Origin: Clostridia bacterium
GTDB lineage: Bacteria > Bacillota > Clostridia > Christensenellales > UBA1242
Direction of reading: 5' to 3'
DNA length: 38,199 nucleotides
Assembly (NCBI GenBank): GCA_017452165.1
Contig: JAFTMY010000104.1
Span: 1 to 38,199 of the forward strand
The first letter of the stretch is position 1. Each line of letters opens with the position of its first letter. Made by a program: the position numbers and the translations under genes. Below, in pieces: positions 23,189 through 32,252 of the stretch. Below the pieces are notes generated by a model that saw only the letters and a list, made by a program, of their open reading frames with translations, was not told where the DNA came from and ran no database searches.

Positions 23189-24622
23189 TTACTTTTTAGA
23201 AGATTTTTCTAATTTTAATTTTTTTAACTTTATTATAATATTTCTTTGATATTTATTTTCTTCTATCATTTCATACATTTCTTGTTTATCATCTTTCTTA
23301 AATTCATTGTTTTGAACTTTAGCAAAAAGTAGAATCGGAACCAACATCATATCGTAGAGGAGTGGATTTAAAGCCAAAAACAACCAATAAGGCACAAGCA
23401 TTAAAAATACTTCGCTATATTTGAAAATATTTTTTAACTTTATTCCACCATGTAACATTAATACAAAAACAGCAAATATTAAACAACCAATCAAACCAAA
23501 ATAATAAAGATGAGACAATACAATATTATGTGGTGGAGTTTGACCAATTAAAAAGTTTCCATAACCTCTACCAATAAAAATACAAATTGGATTATCTAAG
23601 AAAAATCTTAAATATGTATACCATAAACCAAATCTACCTGGGTCATATTTTTTCTGACCTGCCATAATTTCATTATAATATTTTTCTAAAAAGTCCCACT
23701 TTGAAGTTAATTCATCAAACTCATAAACATTGCCTACATGAAGAAAAAGTTTATTAGTTGTATCAAACATAAGTAAACAAATAAGAATTATAACAGCAGT
23801 AAAAGGTAAAATAAATTTAAGTGATTTTAATCCATCTCTTATTAAAAGCATAATAAAGAATATAAGTATTGTTATTACAAAGTTTAAAGCAAAGTTTCTA
23901 GAAATTGCTAAATGTCCAAAAATAAAACAACCTAAAAAGTAAATTAAAAACTTTTGAACTGAAATTTGTTTTTTATAGAAACAAAATAAAAGACCTGAAA
24001 TTGTAATAATATTATAAAAACAGAAGATATTTGGATGTTCAAAACCACCTGTTAGTTTTATTATACCATTGTAAAGAAACTCATAAGAATAAAGAATTTC
24101 CGAGTGAATTCTAAATAGCCACATAACACCTGACATTATAAGAGATAATGCAAAAATTTCAATTATTTTAACAAAACTAAGTTTATCTCTATACTCGTAA
24201 GCAAATATAGCGAGAACTGATTTCATAACAAAGTGCATAAAAATCGAACTATCTTTTATCTTTGGAATTATAATAATATAAACAAGTAATATTGCAAATA
24301 CTAAATAAATATTCCAAGAAATCTTTTTCTTGTATTTCATTATATCAACAATATAATTTTTAATAATTCCAAATAATCCTATCATAAGTATCGCATAAAC
24401 AAGTCCTGCCATTGGATACGAATATACAACTTGGAACGGAAATAAAAATATAATCATATAAAAAATCGATTCAGTTTTTAAAAACATTGTGACTGCAAAT
24501 ACGAAAAATAGTATTACCATTGAAAACTCTTTTACAAAAAAAGTAATAGTAACAAAAACTGCCAATATAGATAAAACTATTATTTCGCTATATTTTTTCC
24601 AAAAATCTAGTAATTTAATCAT
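23189..24622 (-). CDS. O-antigen ligase / Wzy-like polymerase membrane protein
   Basis: The 477-residue protein is strongly hydrophobic, with roughly ten to twelve membrane helices. A large outer loop (about 290-365) ends in GRGYGNFLIGQTPPHN followed by a helix of the LYYFGLIGC type. The G-x-G-x-G ... His-Asn arrangement (His365-Asn366) is the core of the Wzy_C/O-antigen-ligase superfamily, which joins or polymerises lipid-linked sugars at the membrane. The C-terminal 60 residues are a charged cytoplasmic tail. No glycosyltransferases are nearby, so the glycan is unknown. Confidence 0.8.
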   Translation of the reverse strand: MIKLLDFWKKYSEIIVLSILAVFVTITFFVKEFSMVILFFVFAVTMFLKTESIFYMIIFLFPFQVVYSYPMAGLVYAILMIGLFGIIKNYIVDIMKYKKKISWNIYLVFAILLVYIIIIPKIKDSSIFMHFVMKSVLAIFAYEYRDKLSFVKIIEIFALSLIMSGVMWLFRIHSEILYSYEFLYNGIIKLTGGFEHPNIFCFYNIITISGLLFCFYKKQISVQKFLIYFLGCFIFGHLAISRNFALNFVITILIFFIMLLIRDGLKSLKFILPFTAVIILICLLMFDTTNKLFLHVGNVYEFDELTSKWDFLEKYYNEIMAGQKKYDPGRFGLWYTYLRFFLDNPICIFIGRGYGNFLIGQTPPHNIVLSHLYYFGLIGCLIFAVFVLMLHGGIKLKNIFKYSEVFLMLVPYWLFLALNPLLYDMMLVPILLFAKVQNNEFKKDDKQEMYEMIEENKYQRNIIIKLKKLKLEKSSKK

Positions 24623-24644
24623 AATAATCCCCTTTTACATTGTA

Positions 24645-24672
24645 ATAATACCATAAAAATCATTAATTTCAA
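24645..24672 (-). promoter_or_regulatory. Promoter of the ligase-like gene
   Basis: On the minus strand TTGAAA (24672-24667) and TATTAT (24650-24645) are 16 bp apart, about 25 bp before the start. Confidence 0.5.
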
Positions 24673-24744
24673 ATCAAATAAAGCGAGATTTAAAATCATC
24701 AAAACAAAAGTTATAAAACTAACAAACCTAGCATATACTTTATT

Positions 24745-25437
24745 ATGAAAAATATAGCAGTAGTCGGAGCAAATGGAAAAATGGGATCACTCCTTTGCGA
24801 AAAATTAAAAAATACTTATATAGTTACAAAAATTACAAAAGAAGCACCACTTGAAAAAATAAATATAAGCAAGCACAAAATTGATTTAGTTATAGATTTT
24901 GCAAGTGCAGATTCAAGTGAAAAATCTGCAAATTATTGTATGCAATATAAAATTCCATTAATAATAGCATCAACTGGACAAACTGAAACACAACTAATTA
25001 ACATTAAAAACGTATCAAAATTTATACCTTTAATTATTGAACCAAACTTATCTATTGGTATAAATCTTTTGAAAGACATTCAAAATTATTTAATAAATAA
25101 AATAAAAACTTTTGAAAATTACGATATAAATATTCACGAAAAGCATCACAAAGAAAAAAAGGACAGCCCTAGTGGAACTGCAATTTTGTTAAAAAATTAT
25201 ATTCAAAAAATATCAAATAAAGAAATACCAATTACAAGTGAGCGTGGTGGAAAAGAAGTCGGAACTCACACAGTAAACTTTTATTTTAACAGCGAACTCA
25301 TCTCTATCACCCATCAAGCATTTTCAAGAGACTCATTTATTGACGGCACTTTAATATGTATAGATTTTTTATTAAAACAAAAACTTCCAAAACTTTACTC
25401 ATTTTCCGAAATATTAAATAACAAAAACTACAATTAA
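24745..25437 (+). CDS. dapB: 4-hydroxy-tetrahydrodipicolinate reductase
   Basis: The 230-residue enzyme reduces the dihydrodipicolinate precursor with NAD(P)H in the lysine/diaminopimelate pathway. The nucleotide-binding GANGKMG (8-14), the catalytic motif EKHHKEKKDSPSGTA (132-146, His134 and Lys138) and substrate-binding SERGGKEVGTHTV are intact. It is shorter than most DapB proteins (about 250-270), with compact N-terminal loops. It stands alone, without dapA or lysine genes, and no lysine riboswitch is seen. A TATACT box ends 5 bp before the ATG and there is no ribosome site, so a leaderless message is likely. Confidence 0.95.
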   Translation: MKNIAVVGANGKMGSLLCEKLKNTYIVTKITKEAPLEKINISKHKIDLVIDFASADSSEKSANYCMQYKIPLIIASTGQTETQLINIKNVSKFIPLIIEPNLSIGINLLKDIQNYLINKIKTFENYDINIHEKHHKEKKDSPSGTAILLKNYIQKISNKEIPITSERGGKEVGTHTVNFYFNSELISITHQAFSRDSFIDGTLICIDFLLKQKLPKLYSFSEILNNKNYN

Positions 25438-25483
25438 ATATTTTTAATTATTTCTATATTAAACTAAATTATTTTATAATGGA

Positions 25484-25513
25484 TTGACAAAAAGATTTAA
25501 TAACATTTATAAT
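25484..25513 (+). promoter_or_regulatory. Promoter of the Nudix gene
   Basis: TTGACA (25484-25489) and TATAAT (25508-25513) are 18 bp apart, about 45 bp before the start. Confidence 0.75.
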
Positions 25514-25557
25514 AATTATTAGCGATTATCGCAAATAAATTTAAAGGAAGAAAAAGT

Positions 25558-26013
25558 ATGGAAAAAAGAGTTAGTTGTAGAGCAATTATCATTGACAGAG
25601 ATAAACTTGTTGCAATGTATAGAGAAAAAAACAACAAAGTTTACTACACTTTCCCAGGTGGTGGAATCAATGAAGGCGAATCAGAAACAGAGTGCGTAAA
25701 GAGAGAATGTTTAGAAGAATTTGGAATTATTGTTGTTCCTGTTAGAAAATTATTCATTTTAGAAGATGCAAAAACTATTCAACACTACTATCTTTGCAAT
25801 TGGACTGATGGTGCTCTTGGTATGGGTGATGGTGAAGAATTTTCAATTGGTTATGACAATGGTATTTATATGCCAAGCCTTATACCTATGTCTAACGTTG
25901 CAAAACTTCCACTTGTTCCAAGCGAAATTAAGGACGAAGTTCTAGCACACTACCATAACTTATTTGATGATATAGATGAAGTTAAGAAAATTGAAAGTTC
26001 TTATAATGGTTAA
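25558..26013 (+). CDS. Nudix hydrolase
   Basis: The 151-residue protein has a complete Nudix box at 35-57 (GGINEGESETECVKRE then CLEEFGI), matching GX5EX7REUXEEXGU. Nudix enzymes hydrolyse nucleoside diphosphates linked to another moiety, using Mg held by the box glutamates. The short surrounding fold gives no substrate clue; HYYLCNW after the box is common in ADP-ribose or NTP-type members. AAAGGAAG sets the start. It is a single gene with its own promoter and terminator. Confidence 0.92.
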   Translation: MEKRVSCRAIIIDRDKLVAMYREKNNKVYYTFPGGGINEGESETECVKRECLEEFGIIVVPVRKLFILEDAKTIQHYYLCNWTDGALGMGDGEEFSIGYDNGIYMPSLIPMSNVAKLPLVPSEIKDEVLAHYHNLFDDIDEVKKIESSYNG

Positions 26014-26015
26014 AC

Positions 26016-26047
26016 AAAAAACACAAGGTATTTTACCTTGTGTTTTT
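26016..26047 (+). terminator. Terminator after the Nudix gene
   Basis: AAAACACAAGGTA pairs with TACCTTGTGTTTT around a 3-nt loop, followed by a T run, directly after the stop codon. Confidence 0.85.
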
Positions 26048-26219
26048 ATTTATATATTTTATATTTAATTTGTGTTTTTTTATTAATTTTAAGTTATATT
26101 TTACATTTTCTAACAAAAACATATAATAATTTAACATATTTTTACATTTTTTAGACAAAAAAATAAAAAAATAATTTCAATTTGTATAAAAATAACTATT
26201 TTAAATAAATTTTTACAAT

Positions 26220-26801
26220 TTAAGGAAATATATTTTTACCATTTTCAAGAAGTTTTAAACGATAATTCTTTAAATCAATTTTTGAAACATAATTAATAAA
26301 TTCATCTATCTTATCTTCTGGTAATAAGTTTGTTTTAATTTTATCATCTTCATTTATAAACTTTTTCTTTGAATTAATATTATTACTTATCTCATCATAA
26401 AAATCATAGTAGTTTACACTATATTTTTTTTCAACATAACTATTAACTTCATCATAACTATTATAAATATCACTTAAAAACTTTTCTGTATTATAATTTT
26501 CTAAATAGTCTTTTTCAAAATATTTATTAAAAAATAAATAATCAGTTACAAGATGCAAAAAATACCCTTCTTGAAAAGATGACTCATCATAAGACGCATT
26601 TAAATATTTAACCAAATTAACCTTTGTTGCAAAGTATGTAAAAGCATTATCCTTAGATTGGTTTTCTGTAAAATGACTTATACTTTTTTTATTAGTCAAA
26701 TCAGGTGCTATAACACCTCTAAAAAATGCCATCTTATCTTCAACTTCAAAATTTTCTAAATATTTATTCGCAACTGCTAAATGTATACTAAAACTTGCCA
26801 T
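26220..26801 (-). CDS. Zn-dependent phospholipase C-like protein
   Basis: The 193-residue protein has the His/Asp spacing of the short zinc-dependent PLC-like family (PF00882 type): His7 (SIHLAVANK), Asp34 (VIAPDL), His43 (SHF), then His83 and Asp87 (FLHLVTDYLF), all candidate metal ligands. No signal peptide is visible, so it is probably cytoplasmic and a hydrolase of unknown substrate instead of a secreted lecithinase. The C-terminal half is Asn/Lys/Tyr-rich and variable. Single gene, divergent from the 26956 operon. The family call is from residue pattern. Confidence 0.65.
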   Translation of the reverse strand: MASFSIHLAVANKYLENFEVEDKMAFFRGVIAPDLTNKKSISHFTENQSKDNAFTYFATKVNLVKYLNASYDESSFQEGYFLHLVTDYLFFNKYFEKDYLENYNTEKFLSDIYNSYDEVNSYVEKKYSVNYYDFYDEISNNINSKKKFINEDDKIKTNLLPEDKIDEFINYVSKIDLKNYRLKLLENGKNIFP

Positions 26802-26892
26802 AACCTTCTCCTAACCTTTTTATTATAGCACAAAAATTAAAAAAAATAAATACAAACAATTAATTAGTTTGATTTTTTAATTACACTTGATA

Positions 26893-26921
26893 TTGACAAA
26901 ATATAGATTATTTGTTAAATT
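26893..26921 (+). promoter_or_regulatory. Promoter of the 26956-28079 operon
   Basis: TTGACA (26893-26898) with a weaker TAAATT (26916-26921) at 17 bp spacing. Confidence 0.55.
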
Positions 26922-26955
26922 ATATATATAATTTATTTTTATTTTTGGAGGACTT

Positions 26956-27828
26956 ATGGCAGAAGCAGCAGTTGCACAAAGAAAACCATTTAAAGTAGTT
27001 GGAATACTTCCACAAAAATTACAAGACAAATTAGCAGAAATGTCTGATAATAGAGCAATGGACCAAATTTTAAATGAGGTTTATGATGAAATGGGAATTC
27101 ATAATATAAAGAGCCTTATAAAAGATTTTCAAGGATTAGTTCAAAGACAAGAAAATCCTGCAGACCGTAAACTTGCTGATAGTTATTATGAAAATAAAGA
27201 AATCAGCGACTTTGCAAGTAGATGTTTAAAAGCAGATAAAAGAAGTGCTCGTGAAAAACTTTTAAAATTCGGTGGTGCTCTCGGTGTTTTTGCTATAACA
27301 AATGCAAATCCTGCAATTCATGCGGCATATCTTACAATATATGGAGCAGTAAAAGCAATAATTGCTGCATATCCTGTATTATCTATCTCTGCCCTTGCAC
27401 TTTCAACATTTATTTACATTAGGAGATCTCGCAAATCTCAAAGAGGCAACTACTTTGATGGTCACGCAAAAAGAGAAGCAACAGACCAAGAACTCCTTGA
27501 ACTTGTTGCAAAACTTGAATCAGTTAAAAATGAACTTGAGTCAAGAAAAAATGAATTCTTAAATGCTAGAAAGACAATGCCTAAAAAAGAATATCTTGCT
27601 TGGATGAAACAAGAAGTTAAACACATTGTTGCAAAAGCAGGTGGCGTTATTGAAATGAATGACCTTGGAAATATTAGTGATATTACAGACCCTAATGTAA
27701 AAGAAGAACCTGTTGTAAAAGAAGAACCAAAAGAACCTGTTGTTAAAGAAGAACCAATAAAGCCTGTTAAATCCGAAGAAGAACCAAAAAAGACAGAACC
27801 AACAGAAGAGGCAGGTTTATCTCTATGA
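26956..27828 (+). CDS. Hypothetical membrane protein with acidic Pro/Glu repeat tail
   Basis: The 290-residue protein is not a family I know. Residues 1-95 are soluble and helical (PQKLQDKLAEMSDNRAMDQI). Residues about 104-155 contain two hydrophobic helices (GGALGVFAITNANPAIHAAY and YPVLSISALALSTFIYI) ending in Arg/Lys. A coiled coil follows (about 178-205, LLELVAKLESVKNELESRKN). The last 45 residues repeat a KEEPVVKEEP-type unit, likely extended and disordered. GGAGG lies upstream. It overlaps the next gene by ATGA, so the two are coupled. Confidence 0.8.
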   Translation: MAEAAVAQRKPFKVVGILPQKLQDKLAEMSDNRAMDQILNEVYDEMGIHNIKSLIKDFQGLVQRQENPADRKLADSYYENKEISDFASRCLKADKRSAREKLLKFGGALGVFAITNANPAIHAAYLTIYGAVKAIIAAYPVLSISALALSTFIYIRRSRKSQRGNYFDGHAKREATDQELLELVAKLESVKNELESRKNEFLNARKTMPKKEYLAWMKQEVKHIVAKAGGVIEMNDLGNISDITDPNVKEEPVVKEEPKEPVVKEEPIKPVKSEEEPKKTEPTEEAGLSL

Positions 27829-28079
27829 TTAAATTATTTAACGAAGGTGAACTTGTATTAATGGATAATGACGATATTTATATGGTTGTTCAAAGTCTTA
27901 CTTACAACGATGAAGAATATGCTTTAATCACTAAACAAGTAAAAACTCTAGAAGAAGCATTTGATGATAATGAAGAACGCAACTTCTTATGCAAAGTTAT
28001 AGTTACAGATGATGACGATGCTTATCTTGACCCTATTGAAGACGAAGAGTTAATGCAAAAAATTCTTGGTGTTAATTAA
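27825..28079 (+). CDS. Small acidic protein, DUF1292-like
   Basis: The 84-residue, strongly acidic protein begins MIKLFNEGELVLMDNDDIYM and ends YLDPIEDEELMQKILGVN. The run of beta-strands followed by an Asp/Glu-rich turn and a final EDEE helix recalls DUF1292 (YrzB) proteins of Firmicutes, whose role is unknown. It overlaps the upstream gene by 4 bp and shares its promoter. The family call is tentative; the gene is secure from codon pattern and terminator. Confidence 0.7.
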   Translation: MIKLFNEGELVLMDNDDIYMVVQSLTYNDEEYALITKQVKTLEEAFDDNEERNFLCKVIVTDDDDAYLDPIEDEELMQKILGVN

Positions 28080-28080
28080 A

Positions 28081-28109
28081 AAAAATCCGATTTTTAAAAT
28101 CGGATTTTT
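28081..28109 (+). terminator. Terminator of the 26956-28079 operon
   Basis: 14-bp arms (AAAAATCCGATTTT and its complement) with one central base and a T-rich tail. Confidence 0.85.
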
Positions 28110-28219
28110 CTTTTTGTTTATTTTTTATATTATTTTATTTAAAATTTTAATTATTTTGTTTAATTTCAATAATTTAACTTATAATTTTACATTTTTAATA
28201 TTTTTATTTAAAAATCATT

Positions 28220-29299
28220 CTAATCTTCAGTTTTAATTTCTTCTATTTCATTTTGACTTATTTCATCTTTTATTTCATTTTGATTTATTTCTTTACTATT
28301 CACACTTTTTTTATTTAAAATTAAATTTGCAAATAACCCCTTCCCTTTATTACTAGATTGTTTTTCATAAGGTAAGAAACCTTGACCATAAGCATCTTTT
28401 ACTAATTGACTAAACATAAATGAATTAGGGTCAACTTCTTTTACAATCTTTTTAAGTTGCATAATTTGAGAGCGTCTAAGTATTACAAATAACATACTTT
28501 TTTCTTGTCTTGAAAACATACCCTCACACTTAATATAAGTTACACCTCTCTTTACTTCGTTGAAAATTCTCTCTGTTATCTCTTCTTTTTTCTCTGTTAA
28601 AATATAATATGCTCTGAGTGATTTTACACCATCTACAAACACATCAGAAATCTTGCCAAAAACAAAGATTGTAATAAGCGCATAAAGTGGAAGAACCAAA
28701 CTTCCGTATGCAATAACACTCATCACCACAACTAAGCCGTCAACAAACATTACAATTTGACCAGTTGTGATTGTTGGGAAAAATTTATTAACAACTACTG
28801 CAACAATATCACTACCACCAGTTGAACCATTTGCTCTAAAAATTAAACCAATGCCTATACCCATTATAATTCCACCGTAGATTGCATACAAAATATACAC
28901 TCCACCGCCAAAACTAGCACTCTCAGTTTGAAATTTAGTAATTAAGTTATTTATAAATCCTGCATTTTCAAATATTGATGTAAATATTGAATAACTAGCA
29001 ATTCCAACACCTGACCTTATTCCAAATTCAATTCCAAGAACTTTTACAGCATAGATATATAAAAAAACGTTAAGAATTAAATACCAAAGTGACATTGAAA
29101 TAAAATTAAATCCAATATTTGATAGAAGGTCGTGAATAATTCTAGCGAGACCCATAAATCCACCTGGAACAATATTATGTGGCGACAAAAACACCATATA
29201 ACCAAAAGACATAACAAGTGTTCCAATCATAATAACTAAACTTTGAACACATAGTTTAAAAACATCTTTTTTGGTATATTTTTTCTTTAATTTCTCCAT
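28220..29299 (-). CDS. YitT family membrane protein (DUF161/DUF2179)
   Basis: The 359-residue protein has five or six membrane helices (about 15-270, with GSTGGSDIVAVVVNKFFP typical of the family), then a cytoplasmic DUF2179 domain (about 275-325, IKCEGMFSRQEKSMLFVILR and LVKDAYGQGF) and a charged tail with repeated NEI/E units. YitT/YpjQ-like proteins are widespread in Firmicutes; their transported substrate is unknown. The open frame reaches 29329, but TGGAGT directly before ATG 29299 makes that the likely start. Confidence 0.9.
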   Translation of the reverse strand: MEKLKKKYTKKDVFKLCVQSLVIMIGTLVMSFGYMVFLSPHNIVPGGFMGLARIIHDLLSNIGFNFISMSLWYLILNVFLYIYAVKVLGIEFGIRSGVGIASYSIFTSIFENAGFINNLITKFQTESASFGGGVYILYAIYGGIIMGIGIGLIFRANGSTGGSDIVAVVVNKFFPTITTGQIVMFVDGLVVVMSVIAYGSLVLPLYALITIFVFGKISDVFVDGVKSLRAYYILTEKKEEITERIFNEVKRGVTYIKCEGMFSRQEKSMLFVILRRSQIMQLKKIVKEVDPNSFMFSQLVKDAYGQGFLPYEKQSSNKGKGLFANLILNKKSVNSKEINQNEIKDEISQNEIEEIKTED

Positions 29300-29492
29300 A
29301 TTTACTCCAATAAAAAAAATGACAACCATTTTAGCAATATGCTCAAAAAGTAGCCACTTAAAATAATTAATCTTATTATATAATAATAAAATTATAAATC
29401 AATATTTTTTAATTATAAATTAAAAATTTTGTCAAAAATCACCATAACTATATTATTTTAATAATTATAAATATATCATTTAATTAATTTAG

Positions 29493-29522
29493 TTGTTTTA
29501 AGTAAAAAATATGTGATATATT
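29493..29522 (+). promoter_or_regulatory. Promoter of the DAGK gene
   Basis: TTGTTT (29493-29498) and an extended -10 TGATATATT (TATATT at 29517-29522) are 18 bp apart. A roughly 70-nt leader follows. Confidence 0.5.
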
Positions 29523-29595
29523 ATTATCACGAGTTATAGTTAAGGTTTAATTATAAATGAACAAATCTTAATTAAAAAATTAAAAATAGGTGAAT

Positions 29596-29976
29596 ATGGA
29601 CAAAAAAAGAAATAGTTTACTATCAAGTTTTAAATGTGCATTTAGTGGTATTTTTTCAGTAGTTAAAAACGAACGAAATATAAAAATTCATCTACTAGCA
29701 ATGTTACTTGTTATAATTTTTGGATTTTTACTAAAAATATCTACAACTGAGTGGATTGTTTGTTTAATACTATTTGCATTAGTAATTGGAGCAGAGTTAA
29801 TTAACTCAGGTATCGAAACAACCGTTGACCTAGCAATGCCTGAAAAACACGAGAAAGCAAAGTTAGCAAAAGATGTTTCTGCTGGTGCAGTATTATTTAT
29901 CGCAATAATTGCAGTAATTATAGGTGCTATTATATTTGCGCCAAAAATTATTTTATTTATAAAAGAGATTTTATAA
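29596..29976 (+). CDS. dgkA: Undecaprenol kinase / diacylglycerol kinase (DgkA family)
   Basis: The 126-residue integral membrane kinase has a short amphipathic N-terminus, three membrane helices, and the catalytic motif GAELINSGIETTVDL with AKDVSAGAV. Gram-positive members (DgkA of B. subtilis) phosphorylate undecaprenol to recycle the lipid carrier for wall glycans. An in-frame GTG at 29590 is possible, but AGG spacing favours ATG 29596. Single gene, divergent from yitT. Confidence 0.93.
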   Translation: MDKKRNSLLSSFKCAFSGIFSVVKNERNIKIHLLAMLLVIIFGFLLKISTTEWIVCLILFALVIGAELINSGIETTVDLAMPEKHEKAKLAKDVSAGAVLFIAIIAVIIGAIIFAPKIILFIKEIL

Positions 29977-30052
29977 ATAAATACTTATAAATGTAAATTT
30001 AATTATAATATTTTATAAAAATTACAATATTAATAAAATTAAGGAGAAAATT

Positions 30053-30838
30053 ATGTTTAGTTTAAAAGGAAAAATTGCACTTGTTACTGGTGCAAATTAT
30101 GGTATTGGATTTGCTATTGCTAAGGGATTAGCAAGTGCAGGAGCAAAGATTGTTTATAACGGAATTTCTAAAACTGAAGTTGATAATGCAAAAGTTGAAT
30201 ATGATAAACTTGGAATTGATGCAACTGGTTATGTATGCGACTGCACAGATGAAGATGCAGTTGAAAAAATGATTGACGATATAAGAGCAAATATTGGAAC
30301 AATTGATATTTTAGTTAATAATGCTGGTATTATTAAGAGAATTCCTATGATTGAAATGTCTGCAAAAGACTTTAGACAAGTTATTGATGTTGACCTTAAT
30401 GCCCCATTTATTATGGCAAAAGCAGTAATTCCTGATATGATTTTAAAAGGTGGTGGTAAAATTATCAATATATGCTCTATGATGAGTGAACTTGGAAGAG
30501 AAACAGTTAGTGCATACGCTTCAGCAAAAGGTGGACTTAAAATGCTCACAAAAAACATTGCAAGCGAATACGGAAAATATAATATTCAATGCAACGGAAT
30601 TGGACCAGGCTATATTGAAACACCACAAACTGCCCCACTTAGGGAGATTCAACCTGATGGAAAACCACACCCATTTGATAGTTTTATTAAAGCGAAAACT
30701 CCAGCAGAAAGATGGGGAACTCCTGAAGACTTAATTGGACCTGCAATTTTCTTAGCATCAGATGCTTCAAATTTTGTAAACGGACACATTCTCTATGTTG
30801 ATGGTGGAATTTTAGCATACATTGGCAAACAACCTTAA
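30053..30838 (+). CDS. Gluconate 5-dehydrogenase (SDR family)
   Basis: The 261-residue short-chain dehydrogenase has TGANYGIG (12-19), NNAG (89-92), Ser142 and Tyr155-x3-Lys159. The region REIQPDGKPHPFDSFIKAKT and the C-terminal LYVDGGILAYIGKQP are characteristic of gluconate 5-dehydrogenase / 5-keto-gluconate reductase (IdnO/Gno type), which interconverts D-gluconate and 5-ketogluconate with NAD(P). The enzyme is also used on 4-deoxyuronate products in some bacteria. No other sugar-acid gene is next to it, so the in vivo substrate is open. AAGGAG precedes the ATG. Confidence 0.92.
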   Translation: MFSLKGKIALVTGANYGIGFAIAKGLASAGAKIVYNGISKTEVDNAKVEYDKLGIDATGYVCDCTDEDAVEKMIDDIRANIGTIDILVNNAGIIKRIPMIEMSAKDFRQVIDVDLNAPFIMAKAVIPDMILKGGGKIINICSMMSELGRETVSAYASAKGGLKMLTKNIASEYGKYNIQCNGIGPGYIETPQTAPLREIQPDGKPHPFDSFIKAKTPAERWGTPEDLIGPAIFLASDASNFVNGHILYVDGGILAYIGKQP

Positions 30839-30939
30839 TTAAAAAATTATATTATAATGTATAATTTAAAATTAAAATTATCAAATTTAACAATTTAACT
30901 TAATTTATAAAATAAATAATAAAATAAAGGTAGTATATT

Positions 30940-31734
30940 ATGAAATTTAAAACGCAAGATTATTTATCAACATCAGAACTTTTAAATGGTATTTTGAACG
31001 GGTCAATTCTCCCAAAATCAGAATCACTTATCTTATCACTTTCACTTCGCTTAGACAATTCTTATACAAGGAAACTTTATTGTGATATATTTAATAACTA
31101 CAGTGAGTTTTTACCTATTTCGCTTTTTTCTGGAGAGATGCGTGAACACTCTAGTAGTCTTTTAGTAAAGATTTTAAATTACAATTCAAAAAGAGATGAC
31201 AAACTTGCCAACTTATTTAACCAAATAGTAATGCTCCTTTGTTATAGTGAAAAATATGTAAATGTTGAAAAATGGAATAAATATTTTAGTGGCTATGATA
31301 ATAAGGGAATTAGTGAACAAGAAAAATATAAACTTCTAGAATTTACTATTAATGATATTTGCGACCTTATACAAGTTCCCCGTATTACAATTGCAACATA
31401 CACATATGGTGTTGATGGAGTTATGAAAAGTTATTATGATACTATTCCATTTAATGAAAAACTTAGAAAGTTTTATATTGAAGATGTTTTAGGAACAAAC
31501 TATACACATGAAGAAGAAAAAGCAAGAGATATCATTTTTTACTGCACAGGTAGATGTTTATTAGAATTAGCAAAAAAAGATAGTTCTATAAGAGACCTTC
31601 TTGGAATTTCTCTATCAAGAATTAGCGAATACACTACTAATCAATCAGAATATTTTAATGATATAAACAATATTTCAAAGGCTCTTAGTTACTACTATAA
31701 AATCTATACTGGTTATATAAAATTCCAATACTAA
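30940..31734 (+). CDS. Hypothetical protein, 264 residues
   Basis: I do not recognise the family. It is a soluble, mainly helical protein starting MKFKTQDYLSTSELLNGIL, with SLILSLSLRLDNSYTRKLYC near residue 30 and a Tyr-rich C-terminus (SYYYKIYTGYIKFQY). Cysteines are scattered with no metal pattern. It follows the dehydrogenase by about 100 bp with an AAAGG site and could be read through from it; no strong terminator lies between. The next gene has its own consensus promoter. Confidence 0.7.
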   Translation: MKFKTQDYLSTSELLNGILNGSILPKSESLILSLSLRLDNSYTRKLYCDIFNNYSEFLPISLFSGEMREHSSSLLVKILNYNSKRDDKLANLFNQIVMLLCYSEKYVNVEKWNKYFSGYDNKGISEQEKYKLLEFTINDICDLIQVPRITIATYTYGVDGVMKSYYDTIPFNEKLRKFYIEDVLGTNYTHEEEKARDIIFYCTGRCLLELAKKDSSIRDLLGISLSRISEYTTNQSEYFNDINNISKALSYYYKIYTGYIKFQY

Positions 31735-31751
31735 ATATTAAAAAGTCAATA

Positions 31752-31780
31752 TTGACATAAGAATTTATATATGATATATT
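31752..31780 (+). promoter_or_regulatory. Promoter of the 31805 gene
   Basis: TTGACA (31752-31757) and TATATT (31775-31780) are 17 bp apart, followed by AAAGGAG. Confidence 0.75.
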
Positions 31781-31804
31781 TTAATTACAAAAAGGAGAAC
31801 ACCT

Positions 31805-32200
31805 ATGGGATTTTTGAAAGATAGAAAAAATGCTAAAGAACTTGAAAATACTTATAACCAAGTTTCTGCATTTAGAAAAAAAATGGAACAACTTACTCTT
31901 GAAGATTCTAAGTTAGATATTCAAGCAACCTATGACAAATGTGAAGAATTACTTACTAAAATTGCATCAGCAAAAGAAATTGTAAAAGAAGACTTAAATA
32001 AGAGTCGTGATGTTTTGATGAATAGTTGGTTTGCCACAAGAGACGCTCTTGCTTATGAATATAATATTCACCAAAAAAGACTTGCATACTTAGAAACAAG
32101 TGAAAAAGAACTTTCTGAAATAAAAAATAGTATGCTTCAAAATGGTGCACAACCAAAAAATCAAACAACCACTGAACCATCACCAGAACCTGGAAACTAA
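31805..32200 (+). CDS. Hypothetical coiled-coil protein, 131 residues
   Basis: The small soluble protein is almost entirely helical (residues about 5-110; heptad-like LENTYNQVSAFRKKMEQL and ETSEKELSEIKNSML) with a Pro/Thr/Gln-rich disordered tail ending EPSPEPGN. No membrane segment or catalytic motif is seen. A strong promoter, AAAGGAG and its own terminator argue for good expression. The role is unknown; similar small helical proteins often serve as scaffolds, but nothing here proves that. Confidence 0.75.
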   Translation: MGFLKDRKNAKELENTYNQVSAFRKKMEQLTLEDSKLDIQATYDKCEELLTKIASAKEIVKEDLNKSRDVLMNSWFATRDALAYEYNIHQKRLAYLETSEKELSEIKNSMLQNGAQPKNQTTTEPSPEPGN

Positions 32201-32210
32201 AATATTATAT

Positions 32211-32252
32211 AAAAAAGACTAACCTAAAATTATAACAGGTTAGTCTTTTTTT
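32211..32252 (+). terminator. Terminator after the coiled-coil gene
   Basis: AAAAAGACTAACCT pairs with AGGTTAGTCTTTTT around an 11-nt A/T loop, with a T tail. Confidence 0.85.

Noticed and set aside
27700..27800. DNA repeats in the end of the 26956 gene
   Set aside because: These are codons for KEEPV-type protein repeats, not a separate DNA element.
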